Of a DNA stretch of 64,000 bases, positions 9,983-20,551 are shown one piece after another. The stretch is taken from positions 1 to 64,000 of the forward strand of contig JAPJBO010000543.1 of NCBI GenBank assembly GCA_030068145.1, in the 5' to 3' direction. This DNA comes from Diplonema papillatum. Its lineage: Eukaryota; Euglenozoa; Diplonemea; Diplonemida; Diplonemidae. The stretch's first letter is position 1, and every line of letters starts with the position of its first letter. The notes under the pieces are model-generated. The model worked only from the letters and a program-made list of their open reading frames with translations. It was not told the DNA's origin and ran no database searches. Both the position numbers and the translations under genes were made by a program.

Positions 9983-12037
9983 ATGGACCCCCGCCCGCCT
10001 CCTAGGGCCCCCGGGAGCGCAGAGACAGGGAACGCGGCCGACGGCGGACCGGCGCGCAGGGGACGGGGCGCCGAGCCCGATTCCCCGGGAATCGAGCGAA
10101 TTTCGCCGGTCGGCGAGCCGGGGCACGGCGACGGAGGTTGCAAGACAGGAGGCGACGGCGACGGCGGAATCGGGCGGATTCCGACGGCGGCGATGGCTTC
10201 GGCCCCGTCCTGCTTGTCGGTCGGCGAGCCGGAGCACGGCGCCGGGGGTTGCATGGCGAAGGCAGGGGCCGAGCCCGAGCCCCCGGGAATCGGGCGGATT
10301 TCGACGGCGGCCCCGTCCTGTTTGCCGGTCGGCGAGCCGGGGCACGGCGCCGGGGGTTGCATGGCGAAGGCAGGAGCCGGCGGCGGCGGCGGCGGCGGCG
10401 ACGTCGCCCGCGAGGAGGCCGCGGCCCGGGGCGACATCAGAGCCGCCCGCAGCGCGTGGCTGCGCGGGTTCGGCCGCCGCGCCCGCGCCGTGGTGCGCTG
10501 CGTCGGCGGGCCCCGGCGGCCGGCGGCGGCACCGCCGGCGTCTGCGAAGCCGCGCGACCGCTTCGAGCGCGGGCGGCCGCCCGCGGACGCTGTCCTCCTG
10601 CCAGCGCTGGGCAAGGCGCACCTGCCGCGCGCCGCCTGTCCGGAAGCTGCCGACGGGGGGCTCGCGTTTTCCCGCGGGGAACCCGGGCGGTGCCGGCACG
10701 AGTATCTCGCGGGGCTGCTCCCGCCCGTGGGTCCGCTCCCCCGCGGCGCGGCGGAGCGGCGGTGCGCGGCGCACGGCTCCGCGATGCAGGCGCTGTGGCG
10801 GCAGTGCTGCGGGGGTCGGCGGGAGTTGTGCGCGCGGCGTGCAGATGTCATGTTGGACGCGCTGCGCGGGCACGCGAGTGTGGCGGTACTGGTGGGGAGG
10901 GCGCTGGCGGTCCAAGGGGCCGCCGGGCTGCGCGACTTCTGTGTCGTGGAAGAAGACAGCGTGCGGGGGCTGCTGTGCGCTGAAGAGCGGAGAGGCCGTG
11001 ACTGCCTCAGGAAGACGGCGTCGGTGCTGAGCGTTCGTGCGGCTTCCGAGCGTTTGAACGCAGAGCGGAACGACCGCCGCCGGGTGCTTGCACTCTGCCG
11101 AGAAGCTGAGCGGGCGCTAGTCGACGTTGCAGCGGTGGCTTTGCACGAATTGCAGCGCATCGTGTGCCAGCGAGATGAGTGCGGTGCCCGCTTGCGCCTC
11201 GAATCAGCTCAGCAGGCGGCCGCTGGCCACGCCTTGAGCTTCGAGTACCAGCGATTGCACGTCCTGTTCCGACAGTGCGTCCCTGGCATCCGCGCCATAT
11301 CGGCGTTGGAGGCGCGGGAACGGCGCAGCGCCGTGACCGTTTTCAGCGGAGGCGTCGACAGTGCTTCTCGGACGGCCGCAGCACGGCTGCGGGGGAACGT
11401 CGAGGAGTCGCAGAGGGCAGCGAGAGAAGTCGTCGAAGGAGACGAACGGGACGCCGTGGGGCGGCTGCGCGGCGCGCACGGCTTGTTGTGTGCCGCGTTC
11501 CTCGAGAAGAGCGGGGCATTCGACCGGGTCGTTGAAGGATCGGAGGCAAAAGAAAGCCATGCCGTTTTGTGGGAGTGGCACCGGTCCGGTGTGTTGCGAG
11601 TTTCCGCTCTGCTTGCGGCGCGCGAAGAGTCTGAGCGGGCGTTCGTGTGCACAGAGGACCTTGCCCGGTTGTCACTCGACTCCGACCGCTCTGCAGCCTT
11701 CGGCCTCCTTGCGTTCCAGGCGCAAGAAAGCTTCGAACGCTGCATCATGTTCCAGCAGTACCGAGTCTCCTTCAGCCGACTCGCGACTATCACTGGCTTT
11801 CACGATGCGATGGCTCGTCTCAACCAGGCGCTCGTTCCGTTGTACCGTAGGTGGTCATACAAGTGCACTCCTGCCTTCCAATCTTGGGCGCACCGCCAGA
11901 GAGGCGCTGCAAACGAGCGGCTGATTGCGTTGAGGGCCGAAAGAGACTTCTACATTGCGCAACGAGACGAGTACGAGCTCATGAAGTATGCGGCGACCAT
12001 GTTCCAACGCGCGTTCCTGTCGAGGTACAACGTGTAG
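9983..12037 (+). CDS. Uncharacterised 684-residue protein with N-terminal Gly/Pro-rich repeats and helical body
   Basis: A single uninterrupted ORF from ATG, not recognised. Residues 1-160 are low complexity and include imperfect repeats built on VGEPGHGAGGCMAKAG and IGRISTAAPSC, about 35-40 residues apart. From about 170 to the end the sequence is rich in Arg, Glu and Ala and looks alpha-helical, with possible coiled-coil stretches such as REAERALVDVAAVALHELQR and LESAQQAAAGHALSFEYQRL. The C-terminal 80 residues carry aromatic and basic helical segments (FHDAMARLNQALVPLYRRW, AATMFQRAFLSRY), the last faintly like an IQ motif. No signal peptide or membrane segment is evident. Codon use is GC-rich like the neighbouring real genes, and the reading frame survives 2 kb, so I believe it is coding. 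Function unknown. Confidence 0.75.
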   Translation: MDPRPPPRAPGSAETGNAADGGPARRGRGAEPDSPGIERISPVGEPGHGDGGCKTGGDGDGGIGRIPTAAMASAPSCLSVGEPEHGAGGCMAKAGAEPEPPGIGRISTAAPSCLPVGEPGHGAGGCMAKAGAGGGGGGGDVAREEAAARGDIRAARSAWLRGFGRRARAVVRCVGGPRRPAAAPPASAKPRDRFERGRPPADAVLLPALGKAHLPRAACPEAADGGLAFSRGEPGRCRHEYLAGLLPPVGPLPRGAAERRCAAHGSAMQALWRQCCGGRRELCARRADVMLDALRGHASVAVLVGRALAVQGAAGLRDFCVVEEDSVRGLLCAEERRGRDCLRKTASVLSVRAASERLNAERNDRRRVLALCREAERALVDVAAVALHELQRIVCQRDECGARLRLESAQQAAAGHALSFEYQRLHVLFRQCVPGIRAISALEARERRSAVTVFSGGVDSASRTAAARLRGNVEESQRAAREVVEGDERDAVGRLRGAHGLLCAAFLEKSGAFDRVVEGSEAKESHAVLWEWHRSGVLRVSALLAAREESERAFVCTEDLARLSLDSDRSAAFGLLAFQAQESFERCIMFQQYRVSFSRLATITGFHDAMARLNQALVPLYRRWSYKCTPAFQSWAHRQRGAANERLIALRAERDFYIAQRDEYELMKYAATMFQRAFLSRYNV

Positions 12038-12968
12038 CTCGTAGTGCGAACTGCTGCATGCACACATTCGGAAAATATGACGACGTGCATTTTTGCACAC
12101 TAGGTGTCGTTCCCGCCGGTCACGTTCACCGAAGTTCTCAACCCGTGTGAAGCTGGCAGTGTTGTGTTGTCATTGCACATTGTGCCGGCATTCAGCAACA
12201 ATCAGATGCCCGATGCTAAACGAGGTTGAGAGCCTTCCGGCTGCGTCTTGTTGATCAATAATCGCATTTGTTCTAGTGGGCACAAGGCACATGCCGTGCC
12301 ACGTTGTGCTACTTCGTTTCTTCCGACACTCGACGCGACGTAGTTTCCGCTATAGTCTCCGATGTGGGCAGGAAACCAGTGTCTTTTCTCTTTCGAAAAT
12401 GAAACAGTCTACACGTAATCCTCCGCATTCCCTCTCTCTTGACATCAAAGTTGTCACCGCCGATCGTGTGCGCAGAAGCCGAAACGCGTGTGATGAGCGA
12501 ATCATGCGCATACGCACCCAGTTCCAACCGCAATTGTATCGTTGGTTCGTAGCCTCTGGCAGACAGAACATTGCGGGTAAGAAAAGTCGGCAAACTGGCT
12601 AAGAGGACACATGCCGAATGCTGGTTTACGAAGTGTTGTGAGAGGTTCCTTTAGCCATACTTCAACCTTCTTGCATGTTGTGCCTAAGATCAAGTGCGGC
12701 CGACCGCGAGAACACGAAACATGATTTGATTAGGGAAAACATGGAATTCGATCATGTCCAGGATCTACAGCGCCACCCGATCCCAAATGCGTTCCTTGAT
12801 GTGTGCAGACCAAAAAGCTCCACGAGACCAGAGCACCCACCCTTCAGGTGATCTCTATTCCGACTGAAAATAAGAAAAAAAAAACGGCAAAAACGGGTCC
12901 CCTCGAACTTCTCTCTCGTGAGTGGAGGCAGATCTTGGTGTCGTTCGCGACGTCCGATCGCACGGGCG
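12038..12968. other. Intergenic region with a 28S rDNA relic
   Basis: Nothing coding is supported. It holds the 28S-like relic at 12555-12700 and an A-rich stretch just before the next gene. Confidence 0.5.
12555..12700 (+). pseudogene. Degenerate 28S rRNA-derived fragment
   Basis: GGGTAAGAAAAGTCGGCAAA and AAGAGGACACATGC match the copy at 15966-16160, which is clearly 28S-like. The stretch covering the conserved TCCGTAACTTCGGGA is deleted here. CTTCTTGCATGTTGTGCC is shared further downstream. Confidence 0.65.
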
Positions 12969-14327
12969 ATGCTCAAGCTGTCACTGCTCTGCGCTGTGTT
13001 CGGAGCGCTCGCCCTTCAGTGCGCCTGCTACCGCGCGGACCCGCCGGCTGCGAGCCCAGAAGGGGCGCCGTCTGGTGAACGGGAGGGGATGCAGACGTCC
13101 GCCCTGGCGCTGCGGCGGCGGCGCCCGGTGCTGTTCTGGGGCGCCGCGGCGGCGGCGGCCGGCGCCGCGCTGCTGCTCGGGCTGCTGGACTACAACCGGA
13201 AGCGGGACTCGAAGGTCGCGAAGCGGTGGGCCGGCGACGCGGCGGCGGAGAAGCTGCGGAGTTTCGCGGCGGCCCTGCGCGGGGTTGAGTACGTGCCCAC
13301 GTGGTACCTGCCCACGGGGCTGCTGCAGACGAGCATCTCGGAAACCGGCAAGCTCGAAGGCCCGGTGGCGTACTCCGAGCGGCTGGTCGCCCTCGCCTCG
13401 GTCGACTTCGGCCCGGAAGGCAGCCCGTACCTCTGCTGCCCGCGCACCATCCCCCACGGGCGCATCGCGCTCCACTGGGCCGTGACGGACAACCAGGGGC
13501 CCATCGTCGTCGTGTCCCCGGGGTTGACCGGCGACAGCTCGGCGGGCTACATCCGGGTGTTCGTCGATGCGTTGCTCCGCGCGCCGGAGGCGTATAGACC
13601 GGTGGTGTACCACCCGAGGGGACTCGGCAATGTTGACGTGCTCACGCCGTTCATGTACAGCTGCGGGTACACCCACGACTACCGGCGCGTGGTGGCCCAG
13701 ATCGCGGAAGAGGAAACGCAGCGGACGGGGGCGAAGCCGACGATGTTCGCGGTGGGGTTTTCGCTCGGCGCGAACTACGTCGCGAAGTACCTGGGCGAGG
13801 AGGGCGACCGGACGCCGATCGCCGCGGCGTGCTGCCTGGCCGGTCCGGTGGACTGCAAGGCGGCGATGCAGAACTTGACCGCCGGCGTCGTCGGGAGGCA
13901 CCTGCTGGACCCGTACCTGACGGGCAACCTGCAGAAGACCTTCGCAAAGGTCGAGCGGCTGTTCCTCGAGCCGCGGCACGCGACGGTCGACGTGCTCGCG
14001 CTGCGCAACGTCAAAACCCTGTGGAGCTTCGACAACACGATCACGGCGCCGCTCATGGGCTGCTCCGACGCGGACGATTACTACGACCAGGCGGCCTGCA
14101 TGCACGTCCTCAGCGGCATCGCCGTGCCGACGGCGTTCCTGCACGCAGTCAACGACCCCATCGTGCCGGCGAGCTCCGTCCCCGCGAAGTACTTCCACGA
14201 AAACCCGAACATCGCCTCCTTCGTGACGCACCACGGCGGGCACTCGATGATCTGGCCCGTGCACTGGGGCCTGGACTCGTGGTCCGCGAAATTCGTTGTT
14301 CGGTTCTTCGGAACACCTGCCAGTTGA
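12969..14327 (+). CDS. Membrane-anchored alpha/beta hydrolase, ABHD1/2/3 (EMB8-like) family
   Basis: 452 residues from the ATG at 12969 (MLKLSLLCAVFGALALQCAC, a likely signal peptide or anchor). A second hydrophobic helix is at about 50-70 (LFWGAAAAAAGAALLLGLL), followed by basic residues. The hydrolase domain shows the oxyanion region VVVSPGLTGDSSAGYI, an HPRG motif (YHPRGLGNVDV), the nucleophile elbow GFSLGANYVAKYLGEEG with Ser265, acid Asp396 in AVNDPIVP and His425 in HHGGHSMIWP. Spacing fits the ABHD1/ABHD3/EMB8 group, membrane enzymes that act on phospholipids or other esters; the substrate here cannot be told. An in-frame GTG lies 17 codons upstream, but the ATG gives the better signal sequence. 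Single exon and intact. The two hydrophobic segments could also be a bipartite organelle-targeting leader. Confidence 0.9.
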   Translation: MLKLSLLCAVFGALALQCACYRADPPAASPEGAPSGEREGMQTSALALRRRRPVLFWGAAAAAAGAALLLGLLDYNRKRDSKVAKRWAGDAAAEKLRSFAAALRGVEYVPTWYLPTGLLQTSISETGKLEGPVAYSERLVALASVDFGPEGSPYLCCPRTIPHGRIALHWAVTDNQGPIVVVSPGLTGDSSAGYIRVFVDALLRAPEAYRPVVYHPRGLGNVDVLTPFMYSCGYTHDYRRVVAQIAEEETQRTGAKPTMFAVGFSLGANYVAKYLGEEGDRTPIAAACCLAGPVDCKAAMQNLTAGVVGRHLLDPYLTGNLQKTFAKVERLFLEPRHATVDVLALRNVKTLWSFDNTITAPLMGCSDADDYYDQAACMHVLSGIAVPTAFLHAVNDPIVPASSVPAKYFHENPNIASFVTHHGGHSMIWPVHWGLDSWSAKFVVRFFGTPAS

Positions 14328-14459
14328 GCTGGGTCAGTAGAAAATACCGATAAAACCCACCAAGGATCGGCAACAAGGTGCACACCGATACTCTCACCTA
14401 CCGTGTACCTACTATGTCCACGCAGAGCATAAAGGATATCATCTTCTCATATTGCCAAA

Positions 14460-14540
14460 AAGTCACCAGGAGACTTTTAAACCCCCGTTGTTTCAGGCGG
14501 ACTTTTCACTAAAAAACACACAAATAACGCGTAAAAAAAT
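14460..14540 (+). repeat. Dispersed repeat family A
   Basis: AGTCACCAGGAGACTTTTAA, then CGTTGTTTCAGGCGGACTTT and CAAATAACGC. The CAAATAACGC end is shared with the copy at the end of citrate synthase intron 4. Confidence 0.65.
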
Positions 14541-15096
14541 TCGACGGCGCTCTTTTTGCGGAAACCCGAATCTAGACGGCGGGAGACACTTTCAGACAAT
14601 TTCACAAAACAAAACATGTCCCCCCTGTAGGTTCAAGGAGATTTCCTGTCCCATGAGACACCTGCGAATGCGGAAGACACTACTTACAAGTGTCTCCCGC
14701 CACAGGTGTCTCTAGCCATTTTACTAGTGTCTCCCGCCACGTCTTGCTCACCGAGAACTTTCTAGGCGTGAGGGGGTGAACTCTCCAGTGGAGAATTTGT
14801 CGTCAACCCACAGCCTCGATCCACACAAAAGTTCCTGAAAACTCCCCGACCCCATCTTTTTATCCCAGTCGTCTTTTTGTGTCTCCCCCCCGCGCGTGGC
14901 ACGCAATACCTTCGGCGCAAGCAGCAGGAAAGCCAAACTTGTCCTCTCTTTTTCCCTTTTAACCTTACATGGCGACTCCTCCGTTCGCGTTTGTACTTTC
15001 TTGTCTTCGCATCCTTGCTTCCAAGAGAAAGGGTAGACGGAAGAGGTGGTCCCATTTGAAGAAATGAATCACAAACCAAGAAACACAAAGCAAAAG

Positions 15097-15198
15097 TGTG
15101 TGAACGGGTGCGCTACCAGGAGCCCGACGGCAAGGCTAACAGCGTGGACAACCTGGATCACGCATGGGCCAACGTCAAATCCTATTCGAGCTGAAGCT
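15097..15198 (+). repeat. Dispersed coding relic, family D
   Basis: Reads VCERVRYQEPDGKANSVDNL then DHAWANVKSYSS and a stop. The same peptide pattern occurs at 22168-22264 and 44726-44823. Confidence 0.5.
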
Positions 15199-15829
15199 TT
15201 CCCTCCCACCCGCACCCGCCGGTCACGAAGAGCCCGGGTCCAAGAGCTGAATATGACAAGCAAACAGAGAGTGAAATATAACGTGAACGCAGGATCAGAA
15301 GCGGTCCGTCCAGCAAAGGCGGTCTGCGGACTGCAGCTCCAGAATTCCGCTCCTCCGGACCGAACAAACACGCCTCATCCAGCCGAAGAACGTGCCGCCA
15401 GCGATAGTTTTCACTCTCCTACTATACGATCGGAAACTGAAGGTTCCAAAATAACTGGAAACAGCCCCCGAGGTTCACGAGCCAAAAAAGGCGGAACAAA
15501 ATCAGCGCACACGGATCCTTTTCAACGTGATAAAACCGGATGGCCTACTGACTCGTAGTACTGAGGGAAAAAAAAAAATGGCCGGCGATCTGAGGGTGAC
15601 CACTAGTCCTTTCGGGACAGTTCTCAAAGGTGAGTTCACACCCAAAGGGTGTTTCCCCCGCCCATTAGTTTCACACATGGTGCGCCCGACGCGGTTTTAT
15701 TGGTTGCTGTGCTTTTCTGCGCGAGTTCTATTTTCTCCCGTCTGGCTTGTTTCAACAAGACATCCCGGACTGTTGTGAAAGCACTTCCGGAACACACCGC
15801 GGCGAGCGAAAGCTTCAGTGGTTGAAGGA

Positions 15830-15965
15830 CAGATACGTCCATTCATGCGCGTCTTTAATTAGAAGACGAAGCATTTGGCTACCTTAAGAAAGAAAACCAC
15901 TTACTCCCGCCGTTTACCCGCGCTCGACCTGATCTCAGCGTTGACATTCAGAGCACGGGACAGAA
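15830..15965 (-). pseudogene. 28S rRNA fragment, minus strand
   Basis: The minus strand contains the highly conserved 28S segments TGCTCTGAATGTCAACG, GCGCGGGTAAACGGCGGGAG, CTTAAGGTAGCCAAATGC and GACGCGCATGAATGGA in the correct order. It joins head-to-head with the plus-strand 28S piece at about 15966, so this is not part of an intact rRNA gene. Confidence 0.88.
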
Positions 15966-16310
15966 CAATGTAGGTAAGGGAAGTCGACAAACTGGATCCG
16001 TAACTTCGGGAAAAGGATTGGCTCTGAGGACACATGCGGGATTTTTTTTGTCAGTGCGGGTTTAGGTCTGGGCTCAGATTGAAGGTGCTGTGAGTGGCGC
16101 TCTCGGGTGCTACCCGCGGCTCCTGATTTCTTTCAGGCCTTCTTGCATGTTGTGCCCGCAATGAAGTGTCAGCTTGGAACTGTTACGAACAAGAGTGGTT
16201 AATAAACCACAGCATTTCGCTACATCACAGCGGTGGCGAGTGGAATGTGACTTCTGCCCAGTGCCCTGAATGTCAACGCTGAGCGATCAGGTCAAGCGCG
16301 CTGTGACGAG
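15966..16310 (+). pseudogene. 28S rRNA fragment, plus strand
   Basis: Plus strand has GGTAAGGGAAGTCGACAAAC, GATCCGTAACTTCGGGAAAA, GGATTGGCTCTGAGGA, TCAGCTTGGAACTG and TGACTTCTGCCCAGTGCCCT in 28S order, with a diverged insertion between. It breaks off near GGTCAAGCGCG. The inverted partner at 15830-15965 covers the next part of the 28S molecule. Confidence 0.88.
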
Positions 16311-18129
16311 CGGCGAGCGAAAGCTTCGGTGGTTAGTTCTTGCCACTCACCCCCAGGGGGAGGTTTCATGCTGTGTCAGGCTACTGGCCTTTTCTGCTGG
16401 ATCTGATTTGCAAACACGGCGAGGTCCAGCCTCAGAAGCTGGAGTTAAAGAGGGTGTGCGAGCCACACCCGAAAAGCGGGTGTGCTACAACCAAACCGCA
16501 TGTAAATCCACACCCACAGCTTTATAACTCCAGTCGGAGGCTGGACTCCACCGGATAGTTGTCGCAGGCTCGGAGGCTCTTCAATCCCCCCTGTCACCTC
16601 TCTCCCGAATCCTCAACCAATCATCGACTAGCCCCCCGGGCAGGTGTCCTGCCTTGATTCATCATTCCGCTTCCGAGTTCGGCCGACGTTCTCGCAGAGG
16701 TCAGGAGAGGTGCGTCCCAGCACCCTCTTTTCCCCAGGGATTTCGAGCCTCGAACCCGTCAAAAACAGTACACGTTGGCACCACCAGTTTCGAAGCCAGG
16801 AAGGAAGGTGGGCAGTTTTTTGGGGTGCACCGAACAAAAAAGAGTGTGCACCGAAGTATTCAAGACGAGAAGGAACAGATAGCCGACGGGAGGGATGAAA
16901 CGAAGAATATATTTAAGAGGTGTCATGGTGGAGGCGTCATCCCGGGAACATAAGCGTCTGTCCAACTCGAAACAGGCTAAAAACTGGAAGTAGAGTGCAT
17001 ACGAGCTAGCGTGAATGCCTACGTTCACCCACCTACACTCACCGCGGCGTGAACGAAACAGAATCCCCTTTTGCCGAAGGTGGGGGGTCTTTGCTATCCC
17101 GGTGCCTCAAGCGAACTTTTCGAACTCATAGAACCGACTACGTACGCATATCGCAGCAAACGTCAAGCACTGGGAGGATCTCTGCTTTGCGGAGCCCCGC
17201 CGTACCAGAGGGGGCACGGTTGGCACATGGGCATGCAGTTCGGCAGCACTGCTGCGTCGAAGTGCAGCCCGATGCACCGAGTAGGGAGTTTCTCGCAAAA
17301 GCACCTTTCGCCCGTGCGGCGCGCGAGTATCTGGCGCTACTGCGTCAATATCGTGGGCGTTGCACCGAGTGAGAGGGGTCAAAACAAGTCAAGGTAGCTG
17401 GCGCTACTGCGTCAGGTCCGTGGGATCCGATGCACCGAGTGGCAGGGATTCCTGCTGAAAGAGTTCAGGTCTGGCGCTACTGTGTCAGGTCTGTGCTGAG
17501 AAGACCTGGAGAGACCTGCAGATACTGCTGGGGGGGGAGTCTGACACCTCCGAATCCTCGAACACCGTCCGTCTCCGGAGCGTGAGCGCTCCGTACAAGG
17601 AAAAAAAAAACTACGGCAGCGTAAATGCTGTTTGGGTACTTCCCCTTTGACCTTTGCTTCGTTCTTCCCCCGGGCGCGACGCGTTCCTAGCTGCGCTCGC
17701 CCCGTCTCCCTGTCTCCTTGCACTCTTTGTGGCGTCTTCAGGGAAGGGTATCTCGTTTTTTGCTGTTTTGTTTATCTCGCTCTTCTTTCGGACATTTGGT
17801 TTCTTGATTGGGAATGTTGCGTCGGTAGCGGCCAGCCCACGGCGGACCGTCGCCAGTTGTGTCCCCAAGCAGCTTGCGCATTCCGGATATCCGCAGAACA
17901 CCGGTTCAGGCTTAGGCTCTGCCCTGTTCACTCGCAGTTACAGGGAGCATCGCTGTGCGATGAGTGATGCTTGAACTTCTTACCTCGGGCTTATTTTGGA
18001 CCGGCCGCGTTGCTGCCCTCAAACCTCGCACTCGTGTGCTTGCTAACAAGAAAGGTAAACGGCAATCCAAGCTAGACCACTGGACTGCCCATGCCGTATA
18101 CAGAGAACATGAGCCTGCAAAATAAGCCG
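16311..18129. other. Intergenic region, no gene supported
   Basis: Only a short tandem repeat (17325-17500) is recognisable. Confidence 0.45.
17325..17500. repeat. Three direct repeats of CTGGCGCTACTGCGTCA type
   Basis: CTGGCGCTACTGCGTCA or CTGGCGCTACTGTGTCA recurs three times, at about 65-75 bp spacing. GATGCACCGAGT or GTTGCACCGAGT lies in the spacers. Confidence 0.6.
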
Positions 18130-18459
18130 CCCGAACAACAAGTTTGGCGCGCAGATCTTCAACCACACGTTCTTTTGACGTGCCCCTTAAGAAGTAGTGC
18201 GCGTCTCGGGTAAGCAGCAAGCCGCCGATGCCAAAAGACACCCCCTACAACGACACGCCCACCTATTTAAGGGTCGAGATCTCGTTCGTTAACGGAATCA
18301 ACCTGACAAATCACTCCACCAACCAGGAGCGGCCATGCACCACCACACAATTCATCGAGAAAGAGCTCTCAATCTGTCAATCCTTGAGATCGTCCTGACC
18401 TAGTAAAATTCCCCGTGTTGAGTCAAATTAAGCCGCATACTCCACGCCTGGTGGTGTCA

Positions 18460-18492
<33 letters not shown>

Positions 18493-18960
18493 ATGTACTC
18501 CCCCCTGAACCCATAATCTTTGATTTCTCGTTCGGGGAGTGCCGTGGGAGCCAAAATGACTTCCCTCGATCCTGAGACGGCATCGTTTACAGCAGTGGAC
18601 TACGACGGTATCTGATCATCTTGGATCCCCACGCTCTCGTTCTTGATTAATGAAGACATTCTTGTCGAATGCTTTCGCAGAAGTTCGTCTTCCTACGATG
18701 TAAGAATTTCACCTCTGACGTAGGAGTACGTACGACCCCGGCAGTCCCTATTGATCCCGCGCAACGAGGCCTTAGACGAAACTCAAAAGAGAACCGCTAA
18801 GAACTTCGTTTTGATTATTCCTTCTCGGGTTAAGAGACCAACAAAAATAGTCGAGAGAATCGATCCCTTCTTGATGCGAGGGGTTGATCCCAGCCTTCTG
18901 AATACCAGCAGTACGCTGATGCCCAGCAAAGCTACAGCGACTCACCCTGTCCACGCACAC
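18130..18960 (-). pseudogene. Divergent 18S rRNA fragment
   Basis: The minus strand carries eukaryotic SSU landmarks in order: a V4-like region, TCAGAGGTGAAATTCTT, ATTAATCAAGAACGAGAGC, GATCAGATACCGTCGTAGTC, AAACTTAAAGGAATTGACGG, GGTGGTGCATGGCCG, TTGGTGGAGTGATTTGTC and GTTAACGAACGAGA, then ACTTCTTAAGGGG. Both ends of the 18S are missing and the variable regions are unusual. No 5.8S or 28S follows in the same orientation. It could be a pseudogene or one piece of a fragmented rRNA; truncation and lack of operon context favour pseudogene. Confidence 0.85.
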
Positions 18961-19039
18961 GGTTGTTGTCGCGGGATACGCGGGTACAATATTTTGTGAT
19001 GAACCGGTTGAGTTGCTCGAGGCTGCCCTGGATTCGTCA

Positions 19040-19260
19040 AGCCGTGCAGATTCCCTCGGAGAATCCGTGACAACTTCGACCGAGCACACACCCCGGCACA
19101 AGCAGAAACGAAAAGAGAAGAAGAAAAAGAGGGGGGCCGTGCCGTCACCGGGCTCACGTACGAGCCGTCACTGCTCGACCCGATCGAGGGAATCCGGTTC
19201 AGGGGGCTCACCATCCCGGAGTTGCCGCGAGAGCTGCCGAAGGTGCCGGGCGGTGTCTGT
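19040..19260 (+). pseudogene. Partial duplicate of the citrate synthase 5' region
   Basis: 19046-19130 repeats the citrate synthase 5' leader (ATCCGTGACAACTTCGACCG, then A/G-rich sequence), and 19138-19258 repeats codons of exon 1 (ACCGGGCTCACGTACGAGCC and onward). About 177 bp with the start codon and transit peptide are missing, and an inserted T in GGAGTTGCCGCGAG shifts the frame. A truncated, non-coding copy 1.4 kb upstream of the real gene. Confidence 0.85.
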
Positions 19261-19309
19261 GCCTCAGCAACAAGTAGGGAACCTCTATCGGCAATCCTCA
19301 GTGGGCAAA

Positions 19310-19390
19310 AGCCCAGTTTGCTGGGCATCAGCGTACTGCTGGTCTTCAGAAGGCTGGGATAAAGCCCCTCGCATCAAGACCTGTCTCTAT
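19310..19390 (+). pseudogene. 18S V4-like fragment, plus strand
   Basis: TTTGCTGGGCATCAGCGTAC through CCCTCGCATCAAG is an imperfect reverse complement of 18870-18935. With it, this fragment forms an inverted pair flanking the citrate synthase duplicate. Confidence 0.7.
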
Positions 19391-20551
19391 GAACGGTGGT
19401 AATGGTGCCTTGCAAGTAATCTCTTCATCGCTTACGCGTACACCATACGCATACGGCGGTTTTCGTTCACAAAAAAGAACAAAAACTTTCCCCGAAAAAC
19501 AGACACCCTGTATTTAGATTCGTCAAGCAGATTTTCCTCGTGAGACCCGTGCTGCCAGGCGCATTGATTCGACGACGGCCTCAAGAGGCAATGTTGCATC
19601 CTGCACCGCATGACGCGTTGCGGATCGTGCGCCAGGGGGCTCCAGCGGTGATGGCGGCGACGGAGGCGACGAGAGCGACGTCTCCGGTGGCGGCGGGCGA
19701 GACCGCCACTAGCATCTTCCACGGAACCGGCGGTGGCTGCGACCGCCGACCCGGTCCAACTCTCGACGTCCGCGGCTCCGCGACGAGCCGCACGGCGAAA
19801 GCGCTCGGATTCTATCTCTGAGGGCGAGCCTCGCACTGGCCCTCCGCTGCGCCCTCGACGGGCCGCGCAATGATCGCGTCCTCCTGCCGGCCCGGCCCGG
19901 CCTTCTACGCTTCCGCCTCCCGCCTCTTGCCGCACGGCGGAAAAGAGCAAGCGAAGATTCCGATGCCTACTCTGATTGCGAACTTGTCACACAGCTCACA
20001 GCAACAGGTGCAACCGACAAACGTTGCACCACGTGACGGAAGCGCAAGTGACCCTTCTGGAGGCACGTAAGCGAAAAGCTGGCATAGTGAGGTACTCATC
20101 TGCATGCAAATGACTACCCACGAAGGCAACAAGAAAAGACGGGCACCAAGAGCAGATCAGGACGTTGGGACCGTCCCAAGCCGAAGGAGTCGAAAAGCGA
20201 AGCAAGAACACCAACACAGAGACGCAAACCGAAGGCAGCCAATCAGACCTCCCAGGGCAGGGGGGAACCTGCGGCAGTGAAGTAACGAAGCTCATCCGAG
20301 TGTCCGATGAAACCCCTTGTCAATACCACCCAACGACTGCGACGCGCGTGCGAAATGCCGGACGCTAGCGTCTGTCAAGAGCATGCGTGACTCAGCCGTG
20401 TTTTAAAGGTGAGATGAGAGGCATCGGCTCAAAGGACCATACCACTAACACAACAAACGATTTCCTCGGAAAATCCGTGACAACTTCGACCGAGCACACA
20501 AACAGAAAAGAAAGAGAGAAGAAGAAGAAAAAAAGAGGGGGAGAAGCCACG

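Larger units (their letters stand above)
14328..15829. other. Intergenic region with repeats, no gene supported
   Basis: Includes a family A repeat (14460-14540), short direct repeats GTGTCTCCCGCCAC (14690-14745) and a family D relic (15097-15198). Confidence 0.5.

Noticed and set aside
12981..14264. A 427-codon minus-strand frame opposite the hydrolase gene
   Set aside because: The sense frame has a full catalytic triad and family motifs; the antisense frame is a GC-driven shadow.
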